From Liolophura sinensis (lineage: Eukaryota; Mollusca; Polyplacophora; Chitonida; Chitonidae), in assembly GCF_032854445.1 (NCBI RefSeq), contig NC_088307.1:3598001-3662000 (forward strand): a DNA stretch of 64,000 nt, given 5' to 3'. Position numbers and translations under genes: made by a program. The notes under the pieces are model-generated. The model was not told where the DNA came from. It saw nothing but the letters and a program-made list of their open reading frames with translations, and did not search any database. The stretch's first letter is position 1. Every line of letters starts with the position of its first letter. Positions 1 to 23,599 of this stretch are shown in pieces.

Positions 1-3000
1 ATGTAATCTTGTAGGAATACCTGGTACGTGACAATGGGAATGATCACTACTATGTAATCTTGTAGGAATACCTGGTATTTGACAATGGGAATGATCACTA
101 GTATGTAATCTTGTATGAATACCTGGTACGTGACAATGGGAATGATCACTACTATGTAATCTTGTAGGAATACCTGGTACGTGACAATCTGAATGATCAC
201 TACTATGTAATCTTGTATGAATGCCTGGTATTTGACAATGGGAATGATCACTAGTATGTAATCTTGTATGAATACCTGGTACGTGACAATGGGAGTGATC
301 ACTACTATGTAATCTTGTGGGAATACCTGGTATTTGACAATGGGAATGATCACTACTATGTAATCTTGTAGGAATACCTGGTACGTGACAATGGGAATGA
401 TCACTACTATGTAATCTTGTATGAATTCCTGGTATTTGACAATGGGAATGATCACTACTATGTAATCTTGTAGGAATACCTGGTACGTGACAATCTGAAT
501 GATCACTACTATGTAATCTTGTATGAATACCTGGTACGTGACAATGGGAATGATCACTACTATGTAATCTTGTATGAATACCTGGTACGTGACAAACTGA
601 ATGATCACTACTACGTAATCTTGTAGGAATATCTGGTTCGTGACAATGGGAATGATCACTACTATGTAATCTTGTATGAATACCTGGTACGTGACAATGG
701 GAATGATCACTACTACGTAATCTTGTAGGAATATCTGGTTCGTGACAATGGGAATGATCACTACTGTGTAATCTTGTATGAATACCTGGTACGTGACAAT
801 GGGAATGATCACTACCATGTAATCTTGTATGAATACCTGGTACGTGACAAACTGAATGATCACTACTATGTAATCTTGTAGGAATGCCTGGTATTTGACA
901 ATGGGAATGATCACTACTATGTAATCTTGTATGAATACCTGGTACGTGACAATGGGAATGATCACTACTATGTAATCTTGTATGAATACCTGGTACTTGA
1001 CAATGGGAATGATCACTACTATGTAATCTTGTAGGAATGCCTGGTATTTGACAATGGGAATGATCACTACTATGTAATCTTGTAGGAATACCTGGTATTT
1101 GACAATGGGAATGATCACTACTATGTAATCTTGTAGGAATACCTGGTACGTGACAATGGGAATGATCACTACTGTGTAATCTTGTATGAATGCCTGGTAT
1201 GTGACAATGGGAATGATCACTGCTATGTAATCTTGTATGAATATCTGGTACGTGACAATGGGAATGATCACTACTATGTAATCTTGTGGGAATACCTGGT
1301 ACGTGACAATCTGAATGATCACTACTGTGTAATCTTGTATGAATGCCTGGTATTTGACAATGGGAATGATCACTACTATGTAATCTTGTAGGAATACCTG
1401 GTACATGACAATCTGAATGATCACTACTATGTAATCTTGTATGAATACCTGGTACGTGACAAACTGAATGATCACTACTATGTAATCTTGTAGGAATATC
1501 TGGTACGTGACAATGGGAATGATCACTACTGTGTAATCTTGTATGAATACCTGGTACGTGACAATGGGAATGATCACTACTATGTAATCTTGTATGAATA
1601 CCTGGTACGTGACAAACTGAATGATCACTACTATGTAATCTTGTAGGAATACCTGGTACATGACAAACTGAATGATCACTACTATGTAATCTTGTATGAA
1701 TACCTGGTACGTGACAATGGGAATGATCACTACTGTGTAATCTTGTATGAATACCTGGTACGTGACAATGGGAATGATCACTACTATGTAATCTTGTATG
1801 AATACCTGGTACGTGACAAACTGAATGATCACTACTATGTAATCTTGTAGGAATACCTGGTACATGACAAACTGAATGATCACTACTGTGTAATCTTGTA
1901 TGAATACCTGGTACGTGACAATGGGAATGATCACTACTATGTAATCTTGTATGAATACCTGGTACGTGACAAACTGAATGATCACTACTATGTAATCTTG
2001 TAGGAATACCTGGTACATGACAAACTGAATGATCACTACTATGTAATCTTGTATGAATACCTGGTACGTGACAAACTGAATGATCACTACTATGTAATCT
2101 TGTATGAATACCTGGTGCGTGACAAACTGAATGATCACTACTATGTAATCTTGTAGGAATACCTGGTACGTGACAATGGGAATGATCACTACTATGTAAT
2201 CTTGTATGAATGCCTGGTATTTGACAATGGGAATGATCACTACTGTGTAATCTTGTATGAATACCTGGTACGTGACAATGGCAATGATCACTACTGTGTA
2301 ATCTTGTATGAATGCCTGGTATTTGACAATGGGAATGATCACTACTATGTAATCTTGTATGAATACCTGGTACGTGACAATGGGAATGATCACTACTGTG
2401 TAATCTTGTATGAATGCCTGGTATTTGACAATGGGAATGATCACTACTATGTAATCTTGTAGGAATACCTGGTACATGACAATCTGAATGATCACTACTA
2501 TGTAATCTTGTATGAATACCTGGTACGTGACAAACTGAATGATCACTACCATGTAATCTTGTATGAATACCTGGTACGTGACAATGGGAATGATCACTAC
2601 TGTGTAATCTTGTATGAATGCCTGGTATGTGACAATGGGAATGATCACTGCTATGTAATCTTGTAGGAATACCTGGTACGTGACAATGGGAATGATCACT
2701 ACTGTGTAATCTTGTATGAATGCCTGGTATTTGACAATGGGAATGATCACTACTGTGTAATCTTGTATGAATGCCTGGTATTTGACAATGGGAATGATCA
2801 CTACTATGTAATCTTGTAGGAATACCTGGTACGTGACAATGGGAATGATCACTACTGTGTAATCTTGTATGAATGCCTGGTATTTGACAATGGGAATGAT
2901 CACTACTGTGTAATCTTGTATGAATACCTGGTACGTGACAATGGGAATGATCACTACTGTGTAATCTTGTATGAATACCTGGTACGTGACAATGGGAATG

Positions 3001-3572
3001 ATCACTACTGTGTAATCTTGTATGAATATCTGGTACGTGACAATGGGAATGATCACTACTATGTAATCTTGTATGAATACTTGGTACGTGACAATGGGAA
3101 TGATCACTACTGTGTAATCTTGTATGAATGCCTGGTATTTGACAATGGGAATGATCACTACTATGTAATCTTGTATGAATACCTGGTACGTGACAATGGG
3201 AATGATCACTACTGTGTAATCTTGTATGAATGCCTGGTATTTGACAATGGGAATGATCACTACTGTGTAATCTTGTATGAATACCTGGTACGTGACAATG
3301 GGAATGATCACTACTGTGTAATCTTGTATGAATACCTGGTACGAGACAATCTGAATGATCACTACTATGTAATCTTGTATGAATACCTGGTACGTGACAA
3401 TGGGAATGATCACTACTATGTAATCTTGTATGAATACCTGGTACTTGACAATGGGAATGATCACTACTATGTAATCTTGTATGAATGCCTGGTATTTGAC
3501 AATGGGAATGATCACTACTATGTAATCTTGTATGAATACCTGGTACGTGACAATGGGAATGATCACTACATC
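1..3572. repeat. 51-bp tandem array, about 70 copies
   Basis: Tandem units of 51 bp run without interruption from the window edge to about 3572, ending where 'CACTACATCAATGTGTAAGG' leaves the consensus. Units fall into a few classes that differ at fixed sites: 'CCTGGTACGTGACAATGGG', 'CCTGGTATTTGACAATGGG', and versions with 'ACAATCTGAATG' or 'ACAAACTGAATG'. Because 51 is divisible by three, stretches stay open in one frame and give false ORFs of up to 238 codons. The array lies downstream of the last visible NDOR1 exon on that gene's strand, so it is probably inside an NDOR1 intron. The left edge is cut by the window. Confidence 0.95.
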
Positions 3573-3983
3573 AATGTGTAAGGTATGAATTTAGCTCACC
3601 TCCAATATTGACCGCTTCACCCTGTTACAATAAGTAAACAACTCTTGCTGAAAAACACAGAAATTATGTCATGATTACTGGTGTATTAAATATTATCTTC
3701 AAAGTGAATTAAGAAAAATAAATACTCAGTAATGTTAAACTTTCTCTGTCTTGGGTATGGACCTGCCATATCCATTTATGCTCATGTAACTTCATGTATA
3801 CGAATTTAAAAACAACACTAAGACTAAATGTATAAATATATCAATGAAATGTTTAGGTCTGTTTTCACCCTCATTGTATTATCTGTTGCCTTTTCTTTTA
3901 AATAAAAAGCCAATTTAAAAATTACATGTACAAATGACCAATGCTTTATAAATATAATCCCCAAGAAGGCAAAGCCAGGGTAT
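3573..3983. other. AT-rich intronic or intergenic stretch, no gene seen
   Basis: Between the 51-bp and 27-bp arrays lies AT-rich single-copy-looking DNA. I searched it for the next NDOR1 exon (the segment following the conserved 'EFSSAEGQ') on the minus strand and found none. Confidence 0.5.
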
Positions 3984-4485
3984 TGAGATATATGGTTCCC
4001 GAGATACTACTGAGATATGGTTCCTGAGATACTATTGAGATATATGGTTCCTGAGATACTATTGAGATATATGGTTCCTGAGATACTATTGAGATATATG
4101 GTTCCTGAGATACTATTGAGATATATGGTTTCTGAGATACTACTGAGATATATGGTTCCTGAGATACTACTGAGATATAGTTCCTGAGATACTACTGAGA
4201 TATATGGTTCCAAGATAATATTGAGATATATGGTTTCTGAGATACTACTGAGACATATGTTCCTGAGATACTACTGAGATATGGTTCCCGAGATACTATT
4301 GAGATATATGGTTCCTGAGATACTATTGACATATATGGTTCCTGAGATACTACTGAGATATGGTTCCCAAGATACTATTAAGAAATATGGTTCCTGAGAT
4401 ACTATTGAGATATGGTTCCTGAGATACTATTGAGAAATATAGTTCCTGCAATACTATTAAGATATATGGTTCCTGAGATACTAAA
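3984..4485. repeat. 27-bp minisatellite next to an NDOR1 splice donor
   Basis: About 18 imperfect units of 27 bp built on 'GAGATATATGGTTCCTGAG' plus 'ATACTATT'. On the minus strand the first unit starts about 18 nt after the donor of NDOR1 exon 8 (exon end 4503). Frames stay open because 27 is a multiple of three, so the 68-codon minus-strand ORF here is an artefact. Confidence 0.9.
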
Positions 4486-4502
4486 ACAGTTTGTCTTAAT
4501 AC

Positions 4503-14985
<10,483 letters not shown>

Positions 14986-15399
14986 ATGTTTTTCACACTC
15001 AAAGAAATCGTGCGTTGGCTTTGGATGACAGCATTTGAGCTGTTCTTGCACTTACTCGCTCTGTTGGTGTTCACGATACTGTTGGTGATTAAAGTGGAGT
15101 GCCCGACGTGCAGTACTGGCACATGGTGGGGCGTCTTTAGCCCACTCTTCATCTGTGATGGACTGAACGCTTATTTCTGCGTCATTGTGTTTATCCGAAT
15201 GAATGGGGAACGCGAATACCGGCGAGCAGGTTTGCGCTTTCTAGCGGCCATGCTTTGCATCAGTATGCTGTTCACCAGTAAGATCTTGATCTGTCAGAAG
15301 CTGACGGACAGAAAGCAGCTGTCCAATTCTGAAGTAATGATCCCTATGTTCCTTATGCTACAGATCATTATGGTTAGGGCATGTCAGCAGGTCCATTGA
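14986..15399 (+). CDS. TMEM203: Transmembrane protein 203
   Basis: Intronless 137-codon frame, close to the 136 residues of the human protein. It starts 'MFFTLKEIVRWLWMTAFELF' and keeps the family landmarks 'HLLALLVF', 'WWGVFSPLF', 'CDGLNAYF', 'LICQKL' and the C-terminal 'LLQIIMVRAC'-like ending. Four hydrophobic segments are visible at about residues 17-34, 48-68, 82-99 and 115-131, as expected for a four-pass membrane protein. The family is known as an ER membrane protein that affects ER calcium stores and binds STING; that is knowledge of vertebrate members, not seen here. The start is the first in-frame ATG giving full family length. It lies head-to-head with NDOR1. Confidence 0.93.
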   Translation: MFFTLKEIVRWLWMTAFELFLHLLALLVFTILLVIKVECPTCSTGTWWGVFSPLFICDGLNAYFCVIVFIRMNGEREYRRAGLRFLAAMLCISMLFTSKILICQKLTDRKQLSNSEVMIPMFLMLQIIMVRACQQVH

Positions 15400-15880
15400 A
15401 GGTAGGAATGGGAGGAGAGATTCCAATGTGTGCCAAAACCATAGCATCTGTTCATGACAAGTCGGCCTAGATGTAGGCCCGTTAAGAAGCTTAATGTCAA
15501 CTGTGAGTTCTACATTTGTCAACAGGCCCATTGAGAGGCTGACATTTGACAGCAGGCCTATTGAGATGCCTACTGAGAAAGAACAGATACCCATTTGTGT
15601 CAGCACCAAAGCATGTGCATTGCAAACAGGCCCAACGAGCGACGTTTCTTAACAGGCTGAGGGAAAAATGTTTGAAAATATCTCCATGTGTGCTACAGTC
15701 AGAACCATATGTTCAACAAGGAGATGCATTACTCTTCAAGTCATTTTGCCAGCAGATTTACTGAGAAGACTGTGATGTGCCTACTACAGTAGTATGTATA
15801 CAGCCACAGAGTGCATTGAGGTTGTTGACATTTGTCAATAGGTTCCCTGTGTATCATGGAATAAAGATTGGTGAGATTCC
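15400..15880 (+). other. Probable 3' UTR of TMEM203 with degenerate repeats
   Basis: After the stop codon, diverged tandem copies of a roughly 45-60 bp unit are visible ('GTCAACAGGCCCATTGAGAG', 'GACAGCAGGCCTATTGAGAT', 'GTCAATAGGTTCC'). A poly(A) signal follows at 15860, so this is the likely 3' UTR. The ORFs here are not supported. Confidence 0.5.
15860..15865 (+). terminator. AATAAA polyadenylation signal after TMEM203
   Basis: Canonical AATAAA in 'CATGGAATAAAGATTGG', about 460 bp beyond the TMEM203 stop and the first canonical signal downstream of it that I noticed. Confidence 0.5.
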
Positions 15881-16247
15881 ATTATGTGCTACAACCATGA
15901 CAAGTGTACAAACAGGTGCAAATTTTGTCAGAATATTATTCCACTCGAACGAATAAGTCCTAACTCTATACACACTCCATGATTAGAGCCTGTGTGCTGC
16001 CCCCATACAGCGAGTTTATTGGGAAGCATAAATTTGTGATAAATATGTCATAACTTTATACTTTTGCCACATTTAAATAGATCTTGTGTACGTTCACCCA
16101 ATGCAGGATAATTCCACTGACCAGTATATCACGAAGGAACAGCTCTAGGTGGGATGTTTGATTCCCAGCAAAATGACAGATGAGTTTCATTCCAGATTGC
16201 CACTAGTGTACATGTGTGTGTATGAATATGCGTATTTACATGTAATA

Positions 16248-16281
16248 CATATGTATGTATGTATGTATGTATGTATGTGTG
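16248..16281. repeat. (ATGT)n microsatellite
   Basis: About eight tetranucleotide units in intergenic DNA. Confidence 0.95.
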
Positions 16282-16971
16282 TCAGAGGTTCATACACCTC
16301 AAAATGTTAACTACCCTATCAGAAATATTGAGTTTCTTCCAACGTCGTTTTGAGATTTTTTCAGATCTAACTGCCCTGTAATAGAGCCATTTTGAGTTTT
16401 AAATATCTAACTACCCTTTAAATTTAAAAAGACAAAGTTATATTAATATCTGTGTTTTTCAGATTCTGAAAATATCAGATTGAAAATATCTCATACATCC
16501 ATTCTAAGCGGTCGATGGCCTGTCAATCTAAACCATGTATATATAAATTCTCGACCACCATTCAAACTCCAAGAGAGCAATAATTTGACATATTGGCAAG
16601 TACGGTGTGCTTTCATTTGGTAGCTATATTCATGTTAATTACAAGAAAATCCGTCCGAGGGTGGTCTCCTCCAGATTACAGAGAAGTAAGAAGAAAACTG
16701 TAGCTGATGCACGGCTGGCAGCAGAGATTAGTTTGGGATGACTTTCACATGGGCGGGAGAACGTATCACAAACACGTAGTCAAAATAAAACTAGAGATGT
16801 CCTGTGCTTCACATATTTCACAGGAAGTGTCTTTTTCAAATTGAGTTTTACTAAAATATATTCAGTTTTTCTGTACCAAATAGCACACTTTTGAGTTTTT
16901 TAAACTCTGTATTCAGTATTTTGAATCTCTTAACTACTGTTAAACGGTAATTAAGGTTGATGTCTATGAGC

Positions 16972-17640
16972 TGTACCACACACCACATGTACAAGGAGAT
17001 CCAGAAGTGAGCATGTAATGATCCCAGTATAAGACAAGGAGATTCAGCAGTGAGCTGTACCACACACCACATGTAATGGTCCCAGTATAAGACAAGGAGA
17101 TTCAGTAGTGAGCTGTACCACACACCACATGAAATGATCCCAGTATAAGACAAAGAGATTCAGTAGTGAGCTGTACCACACACCACATGTAATGGTCCCA
17201 GTATAAGACAAGGAGATTCAGTAGTGAGCTGTACCACACACCACATGTAATGATCCCAGTATAAGACAAGGAGATTCAGTAGTGAGCTGTACCACACACC
17301 ACATGCAATGATCCCAGTGTAAGACAAGGAGATTCAGTAGTGAACTGTACCACAGACCACATGCAATGGTTCCAGTATAAGACAAGGAGATTCAGTAGTG
17401 AACTGTACCACACACCACATGTAATGATCCCAGTATAAGACAAGGAGATTCAGTAGTGAGCTGTACCACACACCACATGTGATGATCCCAGTATAAGACA
17501 ACGAGATTCAGTAGTGAGCTGTACCACACACCACATGTAATGGTCCCAGTATAAGACAAGGAGATTCAGTATTGAACTGTACCACAGACAAGGTAATGGT
17601 CTCAGTATAAGACAAGAAGATTCAGTAGTGGGCTGTACAT
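16972..17640. repeat. 58-bp minisatellite, about 11-12 copies
   Basis: Units of 58 bp contain 'GTACCACACACCACATGTAA', 'TGATCCCAGTATAAGACAAG' and 'GAGATTCAGTAGTGAGCT'. The outer units are shortened. Short minus-strand frames across it (16851-17153, 17450-17665) are repeat artefacts. Confidence 0.93.
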
Positions 17641-20208
17641 CAGAGGTGGGGTTAAATGATTGCATGTGTGTTGGTCATCAGGAAATGTTTAATTTATTCA
17701 GAGTCGTCACTGATTGGGTGGTGTGAGAGATAGGCAAGTCCAGGCTATGCCGAGGATGTACAGCTGAAGTTTAGGTGCTTGATGACAGATTTATTTACGT
17801 ATGACGAAGGTTGAAAGTTCACTGTTATCTAGAGTCAATTCTGTAACCGGTATTTTGATGATACGTGTATGTGTTTGGCACAGAGTATTGAGCTGAGCTG
17901 AGTCAGGAGCAACAGTTCTGCATGTCGAGTTACAGATTCTTGCCACCCTGTAATAATGTCAAGTGTGTAAGGAACTCCTTTCTTATGCCATTCTCGCCAC
18001 GATATGGGTGAAATATTGCTAATCCAGCACTAAGCCATAATCATTCCTTTATTCTTAAGCCATTCTGAGAGTAAAATTTCATAATTTCTTATGAACCTAG
18101 TATTGTGAAATGGTAGATCTGTGCCTAATCTGAGAATACCTAGTGATGGATTGTATTAAAGTTATTGTCTGTGAAACAGGCCTATATATACCATCAGTAA
18201 AGAGTTATCTCTCTTAGAATAGCTCTCCTCGCAATTAATTTACATGGTACATTTGAACATGTACAAACAACATACATGTAATATGCCAGAATAAAAACTA
18301 TAAACACAATCTTTCACCAGATCATTTTAAACTGTTGTGACTATTTTCAGGGCCTAATCTTGCCCCAGAAAGACAGGGGGTGGAACCATCGGTGAAGGGA
18401 ACCTCATTGTTGAACATTTCCATTCTCATACATTTCTATCACTGTAGATAATCCGAGTCTTAAAATGAATTCAGGCTGTTTCTTTTTTTTTATGACGCAA
18501 AGGGCACTTCGAGGGAACGACAGCGTTCGGTAATCTGACGCTGAGAAGGGCTGGATTAGGCCCTGATTTTCAACCATGTCGATTCAATGGATAAGGTTAC
18601 AGGTCGCAAGTTGTTGGTATTAGCACATGTTAGGCTGTCATACAAGGAGGTCAATTTTGGAGGTTATAAGCTTTTCTTTAGAAAATTTTGTGGATAGTTT
18701 TCATTGCTGTATATGTATGGGGCCATTTTAAAATGCACTGATTTACTTCAGTGTTGTAAGGTGACACCATCAGACATGTCAGACCATATAATATCGTGTT
18801 GATATACACCTTCATGTGTTGATTTTGCTTTACCATCTGAACAGACATATAGAAAGTGATTAGAGGATTACTGACGAAGACTGCATAGATAGAGTGGTAT
18901 CTCAATTTTTTTGTCACAAGCCTATTTTGCCTTTTTAAACATTTTCTGAAAAAGAAAAAAAAAAATTTTGGCACACTAGAGTTTTTAATTATGATAACAA
19001 TGTAATGAATACTTTCCAGTCATGTAGTAAATCTGTATTAAGTTTTCCAGTCATGTAGTAAATCTGTATTAAGTTTTGTAATTGCACACAAACCTCTGTT
19101 GGACCAAGGTATATATTTACTTGTGGAATTGTGGAAATTAAACATATTCTATTTCCTTCGTTTCTTAATCACCTAAGCACATGTAAGTTTTGGTTTTGTC
19201 CTCAGTACATGCACCTTTTACCATAGCATTATTTAAAAGATACCTGTACATATTTTAAGAAAATTGATATTTCAGGCAAATTTTCACACACCTGAGATGT
19301 GGGAAATGAAGAAAAACTTACTACATACATGCATGTACCTCCTCATGTTGAATCGGGGCCTTTCATGAAGTGTTTGAGTGTGTTAAACTAGCACACGTTT
19401 TGTGGTTGGTCAGATCTGTCTCAGGACCACAGTTAGTCTGTGATAACTCATAGTTAAGTTTACAATCATTTTTCACTGTGACAGTCCCTAAATTTGTCAA
19501 AGGCAACAACAGTAAAGCAGTTGATCAATCATAAGTACAGAAGTCCTTAATGATGAAGCGGGTAGACTGAGACCAAAGCACTTGTCTGTAACCAGTGAGT
19601 TGCTGGGTTCAAATCCAGCTCTTGCAGGATTTGTTGTACCCAGATGGTTTGTCAGATTAATCAAGCAGGGTGAAATGGTATCCACTGTTAACCTGACTAC
19701 GGTTATTTGCACTCTATTAATACCTTGTTCTGATAGCCTTTTTGCACATTTTACATCTGTAATTAATTACTGCACATGTTGTTACATGTACATATTTTAT
19801 ATATAACAAAAAAATAAAATGATGTTTTAATGTACATGTGAATAGATGTATATTTTTAGTTTAAGCACAGAGATTTGACAACTCACAAAGTTTGGCTGAT
19901 GGCAAAGATGAGTTTTCATCTGAAATTGTCTTTTATTGTGTTGATAGATTAAGGAGAGTTGGAGTCACTATATGCATGAGCCTGGGCATATTGAGATCAC
20001 ACAGACTGCCATGTGTATGTATACGCTACATCGGATACTCTTGACATATGCTGCTACGTGCATACACCATTCCTAAGGAAGAGATTTCAATATACTCAGC
20101 TATATTTCATAAGTAGAAAATAATATATTTGCTTCGGTTCACCTAGTCTATGCTAGTTCATGATTTTGGGTGCATCTGTATGTGGATGTACTATGTATAT
20201 TTAATATA
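17641..20208. other. Intergenic DNA without a recognised gene
   Basis: No ORF has family landmarks. A 31-bp direct duplication ('CCAGTCATGTAGTAAATCTG' core) is at about 19010-19077. A tRNA-like segment is at 19560-19640 and is listed separately. Confidence 0.45.
19555..19645 (+). mobile_element. tRNA-like segment, possibly the head of another SINE family
   Basis: Contains a B-box-like 'GGGTTCAAATCCAGCT' preceded about 50 bp upstream by an A-box-like 'AAGCGGGTAGACTGAG'. No complete cloverleaf could be drawn, so a working tRNA gene is unlikely. Confidence 0.35.
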
Positions 20209-20209
20209 A

Positions 20210-20265
<56 letters not shown>

Positions 20266-20266
20266 G
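20209..20266. repeat. (AC)n(AT)n compound microsatellite
   Basis: A run of AC dinucleotides passes directly into AT dinucleotides. Confidence 0.97.
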
Positions 20267-20779
20267 TAATCATACTTCATGTGTGTGCACATACATATTT
20301 GAGCATAATTGATAGGCATACATGTATGTGCATATAAATATGTGAGCATACATCACACTCATGTGACTGCATATATATGCGAGGATATTGCAAATGTGTG
20401 TACATAATATAGGATAAATATGTGAATGTTCTGTGCTTATGTGTACATGTACATATAAAAATATGTGAGCGTGCTGTAATTGTAGATTCATTTTGATGTA
20501 TACTAGATTGTGAAAGAACTGAACAAAATGTATGAGGACAACAATCATGATAATCATCAAATGAGAATATAGGTGAAATTCCTGCTGTTCAAACTTCGAG
20601 AACAACTCCAAACTCTAAACTGATTTCACAGCCTTGTGGTACATGTACATGCAGTCCTAAAGTCTGTAGTTTCTAAGCTGTGTTCAGATGTGATTATCCG
20701 TTAAACTCTGCTTCTGTTTTTTCTGTGCTTTGTTCATTTACACATTCGTGTTTTCTCAAGAATGATTTATGGTTTGCTG

Positions 20780-20945
20780 TATTTCACCTTAAGGTTGGCA
20801 TTTTTTCAAGTGACACACTTGCTTGATTTTGATTGATTTGTCCCACTTAGGAGTTTTATTAGAAAAATTTGAGTGTTGGCGTCTAATGTATCATTTTACG
20901 GCCTTCATGCGCTTTTGAGAGTGCATTTTAAATACCCATGTTTAG
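20780..20945 (+). repeat. Interspersed repeat X, copy 1
   Basis: Segment with 'CTGTATTTCACCTTAAGG', 'TTGATTTTGATTGATTTGTC' and 'TTTTGAGAGTGCATTT'. The same order of landmarks is seen at 33238-33430 and 35030-35180, all plus oriented. No coding capacity or terminal repeat was seen. Confidence 0.55.
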
Positions 20946-21043
20946 GTGAAGGACAGTGTGTCAGAGACTTTCTACAACATCATGCTTTACCATCTTCATT
21001 AAAATTAAAATGTATGTACAGTGTACGGTATGAATTTTTTGCC

Positions 21044-21213
21044 CATCATAACAGAACATTACTGGGAAAAGAACACGCTGCTGGTATTTAGAGGATTCTG
21101 GCTGAACGCCACATTTTCACATGATTCACATCACAACAGAACATAACTGGGAAAAGAACACGCTGCTGGTATTTAGAGGATTCTGGCTGAACGCCACATC
21201 GGCCATATTTCAC
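21044..21213. repeat. 85-bp direct duplication
   Basis: Two near-identical copies start at 21044 and 21129, each holding 'GAACACGCTGCTGGTATTTA' and 'GGCTGAACGCCACAT'. A partial third copy of the linker follows. Confidence 0.9.
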
Positions 21214-22910
21214 ATCATTTTCACGTGATTCACATCATGGCGACTGAAGGTACGTGTATTTACAAACCAAATCAACATGACGGCTGACCAGATTTGTACC
21301 CATGTCAAACCAATGGTTCCTGTGGACTGTAGTTGTGATTGTGAATTGGCCTACATTTGCACCGTAACTTTGATTGCCCCCATACCTCAACTTTCAACTC
21401 CCAATAAAGATTTCCAAACTGTTGATCTACATGTATATGTCAGACATTTTATCTACATGTGTATTCATAAACCCCTGAGCTCTGCCCACTTTCACCTTAC
21501 CATAATGCTGCTTCAGATGGGGCATTTTTACACAGCTAACCTATTGGTGAAATATCTGGTTCAAGGTTTACTTAGATTTACGTATTAGTCAAGTCAAGAA
21601 TCTGTGCTTCATTATCAGCCTTGTGAATAAAAAAAAAACATGTTTTGTTGACCAAGATTGCATAAGCATGACTTAATAACTGACCAGGGACCCTGAATCT
21701 TTTCTTCAACAATGTTTCTGTTTGTTGCACTCAGACTCTTTACTGACAGTCTAACACTTTAAGTGCTACCTCAGACCCAAGAGAAACCAGGTAAAAATCT
21801 TGACATGATATGAAAGATATCCTGTGGAACACGGGTAACACCATGCTTCAAACAGATCTATGCAGGATAACACTATTAAACCTGTATAAAGTGAGGAGTC
21901 CTCAAACACAAAATGTTTGGCCATGTGACTTTCCTGATATGACCTGATGACATTCCTTACATGAAGATGAATCCTGCAGTTGTGAGGCTGAAACGCTGGA
22001 ATGATACGTGGCCATGAAAGAACAATGTTGTTCCTAGCTAACCCTGAGTTGGTATCACCAAGCCTTCTTGCATGACCTCGCACCAGGAAAAATGGGAAAC
22101 GACAGATAACTATTGTTTCTGTATGATCATCCAAAATAACAACAGTGGTTTACATACAGTACAATTTTTCACAACTTAAATCAGTTCCCACTCGTCCTCA
22201 TCACATTGCCTTTAAGACATAAAGGTCTCGACTTTGTCGCGCTACCTCTTGATCCTTACCCAGCTACCCGCAATACAAACAGACCTAGAACAAACTTTTT
22301 TTAGGGTTTAAAACCATTATATTTTCTTTTGAATTTAACACCTGTTAGGGTAAATGCAACTTGATTAGTTTTTAAGTCAATCCATGCTGACGGTTCAAAG
22401 TCAAAACATTTCCAAAGGCAAAACAGCTCTAGCTTTGCCCTGTAGGTATATTATATACATTCATGTATATGTGTGCGTGAATGCGTTGTAAAAGATGCAT
22501 GAAAAGGAAGTCTGTAAAAATGTATTTGTACTTTGTATGTATAAATGTGTGTATTAAATTTTAAATCATATACAGCTAGCTTCATTTTTATTCATCTAAG
22601 ATACATGTATCATCACGTAATGCAACTCGCAACTGATCTCAATGTTCATAAAAATCATTCATGCAATGGTGATCTGTTCTCTGAGCTTGTTTTCTGGAGA
22701 GTTCTACCGCAGTTTTTTCACATACACATTTGTACAGTTGTAGGTATATGAAATGGTAGATGTGCATTGACGATGTTAAATCATTTGGTATGAAGAGGCA
22801 GGGAGGTTTTCCCTCCCTTGATCATGAATAAAGTCTCTTTTTGTCATGTGCTTGTACTTGGAATTTTTGTTTTGTCGCTTGATTTGATTAGTGATTAGTG
22901 TCGGTATATA

Positions 22911-23008
22911 TTTATTTGTTTGATAGGTGTTTTATGCTGTACTCAAGAATATTTCACTTATACAGTGGCAGCCACTATTATATATGGTGGGAGGAAACCA
23001 GGACATTC
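22911..23008 (-). mobile_element. Truncated SINE 3' module
   Basis: Minus-oriented fragment from the AT-rich end through 'TACTCAAGAATATTTCACTT' to 'GGTGGGAGGAAACCAGGA'; head missing. Confidence 0.75.
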
Positions 23009-23599
23009 ATGTATTGGCAGTCAGACTTATGAGTAGAGGAATTGCTTGGCGTAAACCATTGTGCTTCACCAAGACATAGCTGACAAACCCCCTTGTATTA
23101 TATCTACAGACTAGAATGCACTCTCACTGGTTCATATAATGTGACTGTCGATGTCTTCCGCATGATACTTTAGTGAGGGCAGTACTTAGGTAGACTCTCC
23201 TGTACACAGTATATGTACATATACTTAATGATTCCTTGTTGTTGTATGACTGGAAAATTGTTAAGTACATTGTAAAATGCTAAGTACACATGTACTTACA
23301 TACATATTAGGTCATTAAAGTATCCATCTCATTAGCATATCAACTCCTGGCGTAGTTCCACCTTAGTTGGACCTTCATGAAAAACTGCGGTAATTTTTCC
23401 TTCTTGCCTAATGCTCAGTAGCATAGGAGACTGTCAAGAAGTCAAGTACTGGTCTATGCAGTGTCTGTCTGTTGTGGGCGAGGTGTCCATTTGATAGCCA
23501 AGGTGTCATGTTTGGTGTCTTGCTGAATTGGACATGCCTTCTAGTTGGTGGATGCGGTCCGTGCTATTTGGTAGATGAGGTGTCCTGTCCATGGTCACC

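Noticed and set aside
1-3572. CRISPR-like appearance of regular repeats
   Set aside because: Units are contiguous with no unique spacers, and the genome is eukaryotic.
2865-3581. 238-codon plus-strand ORF of 17-residue repeats
   Set aside because: Product of the 51-bp period; other units in the same array carry stops, so openness is accidental.
21229-21255. Possible first exon: ATGGCGACTGAAG followed by GTACGT
   Set aside because: Good start context and donor, but only 13 coding bases and no following exon could be found.
21766-22134. 122-codon minus-strand ORF
   Set aside because: No recognisable motif, no splice context and no neighbouring exons.
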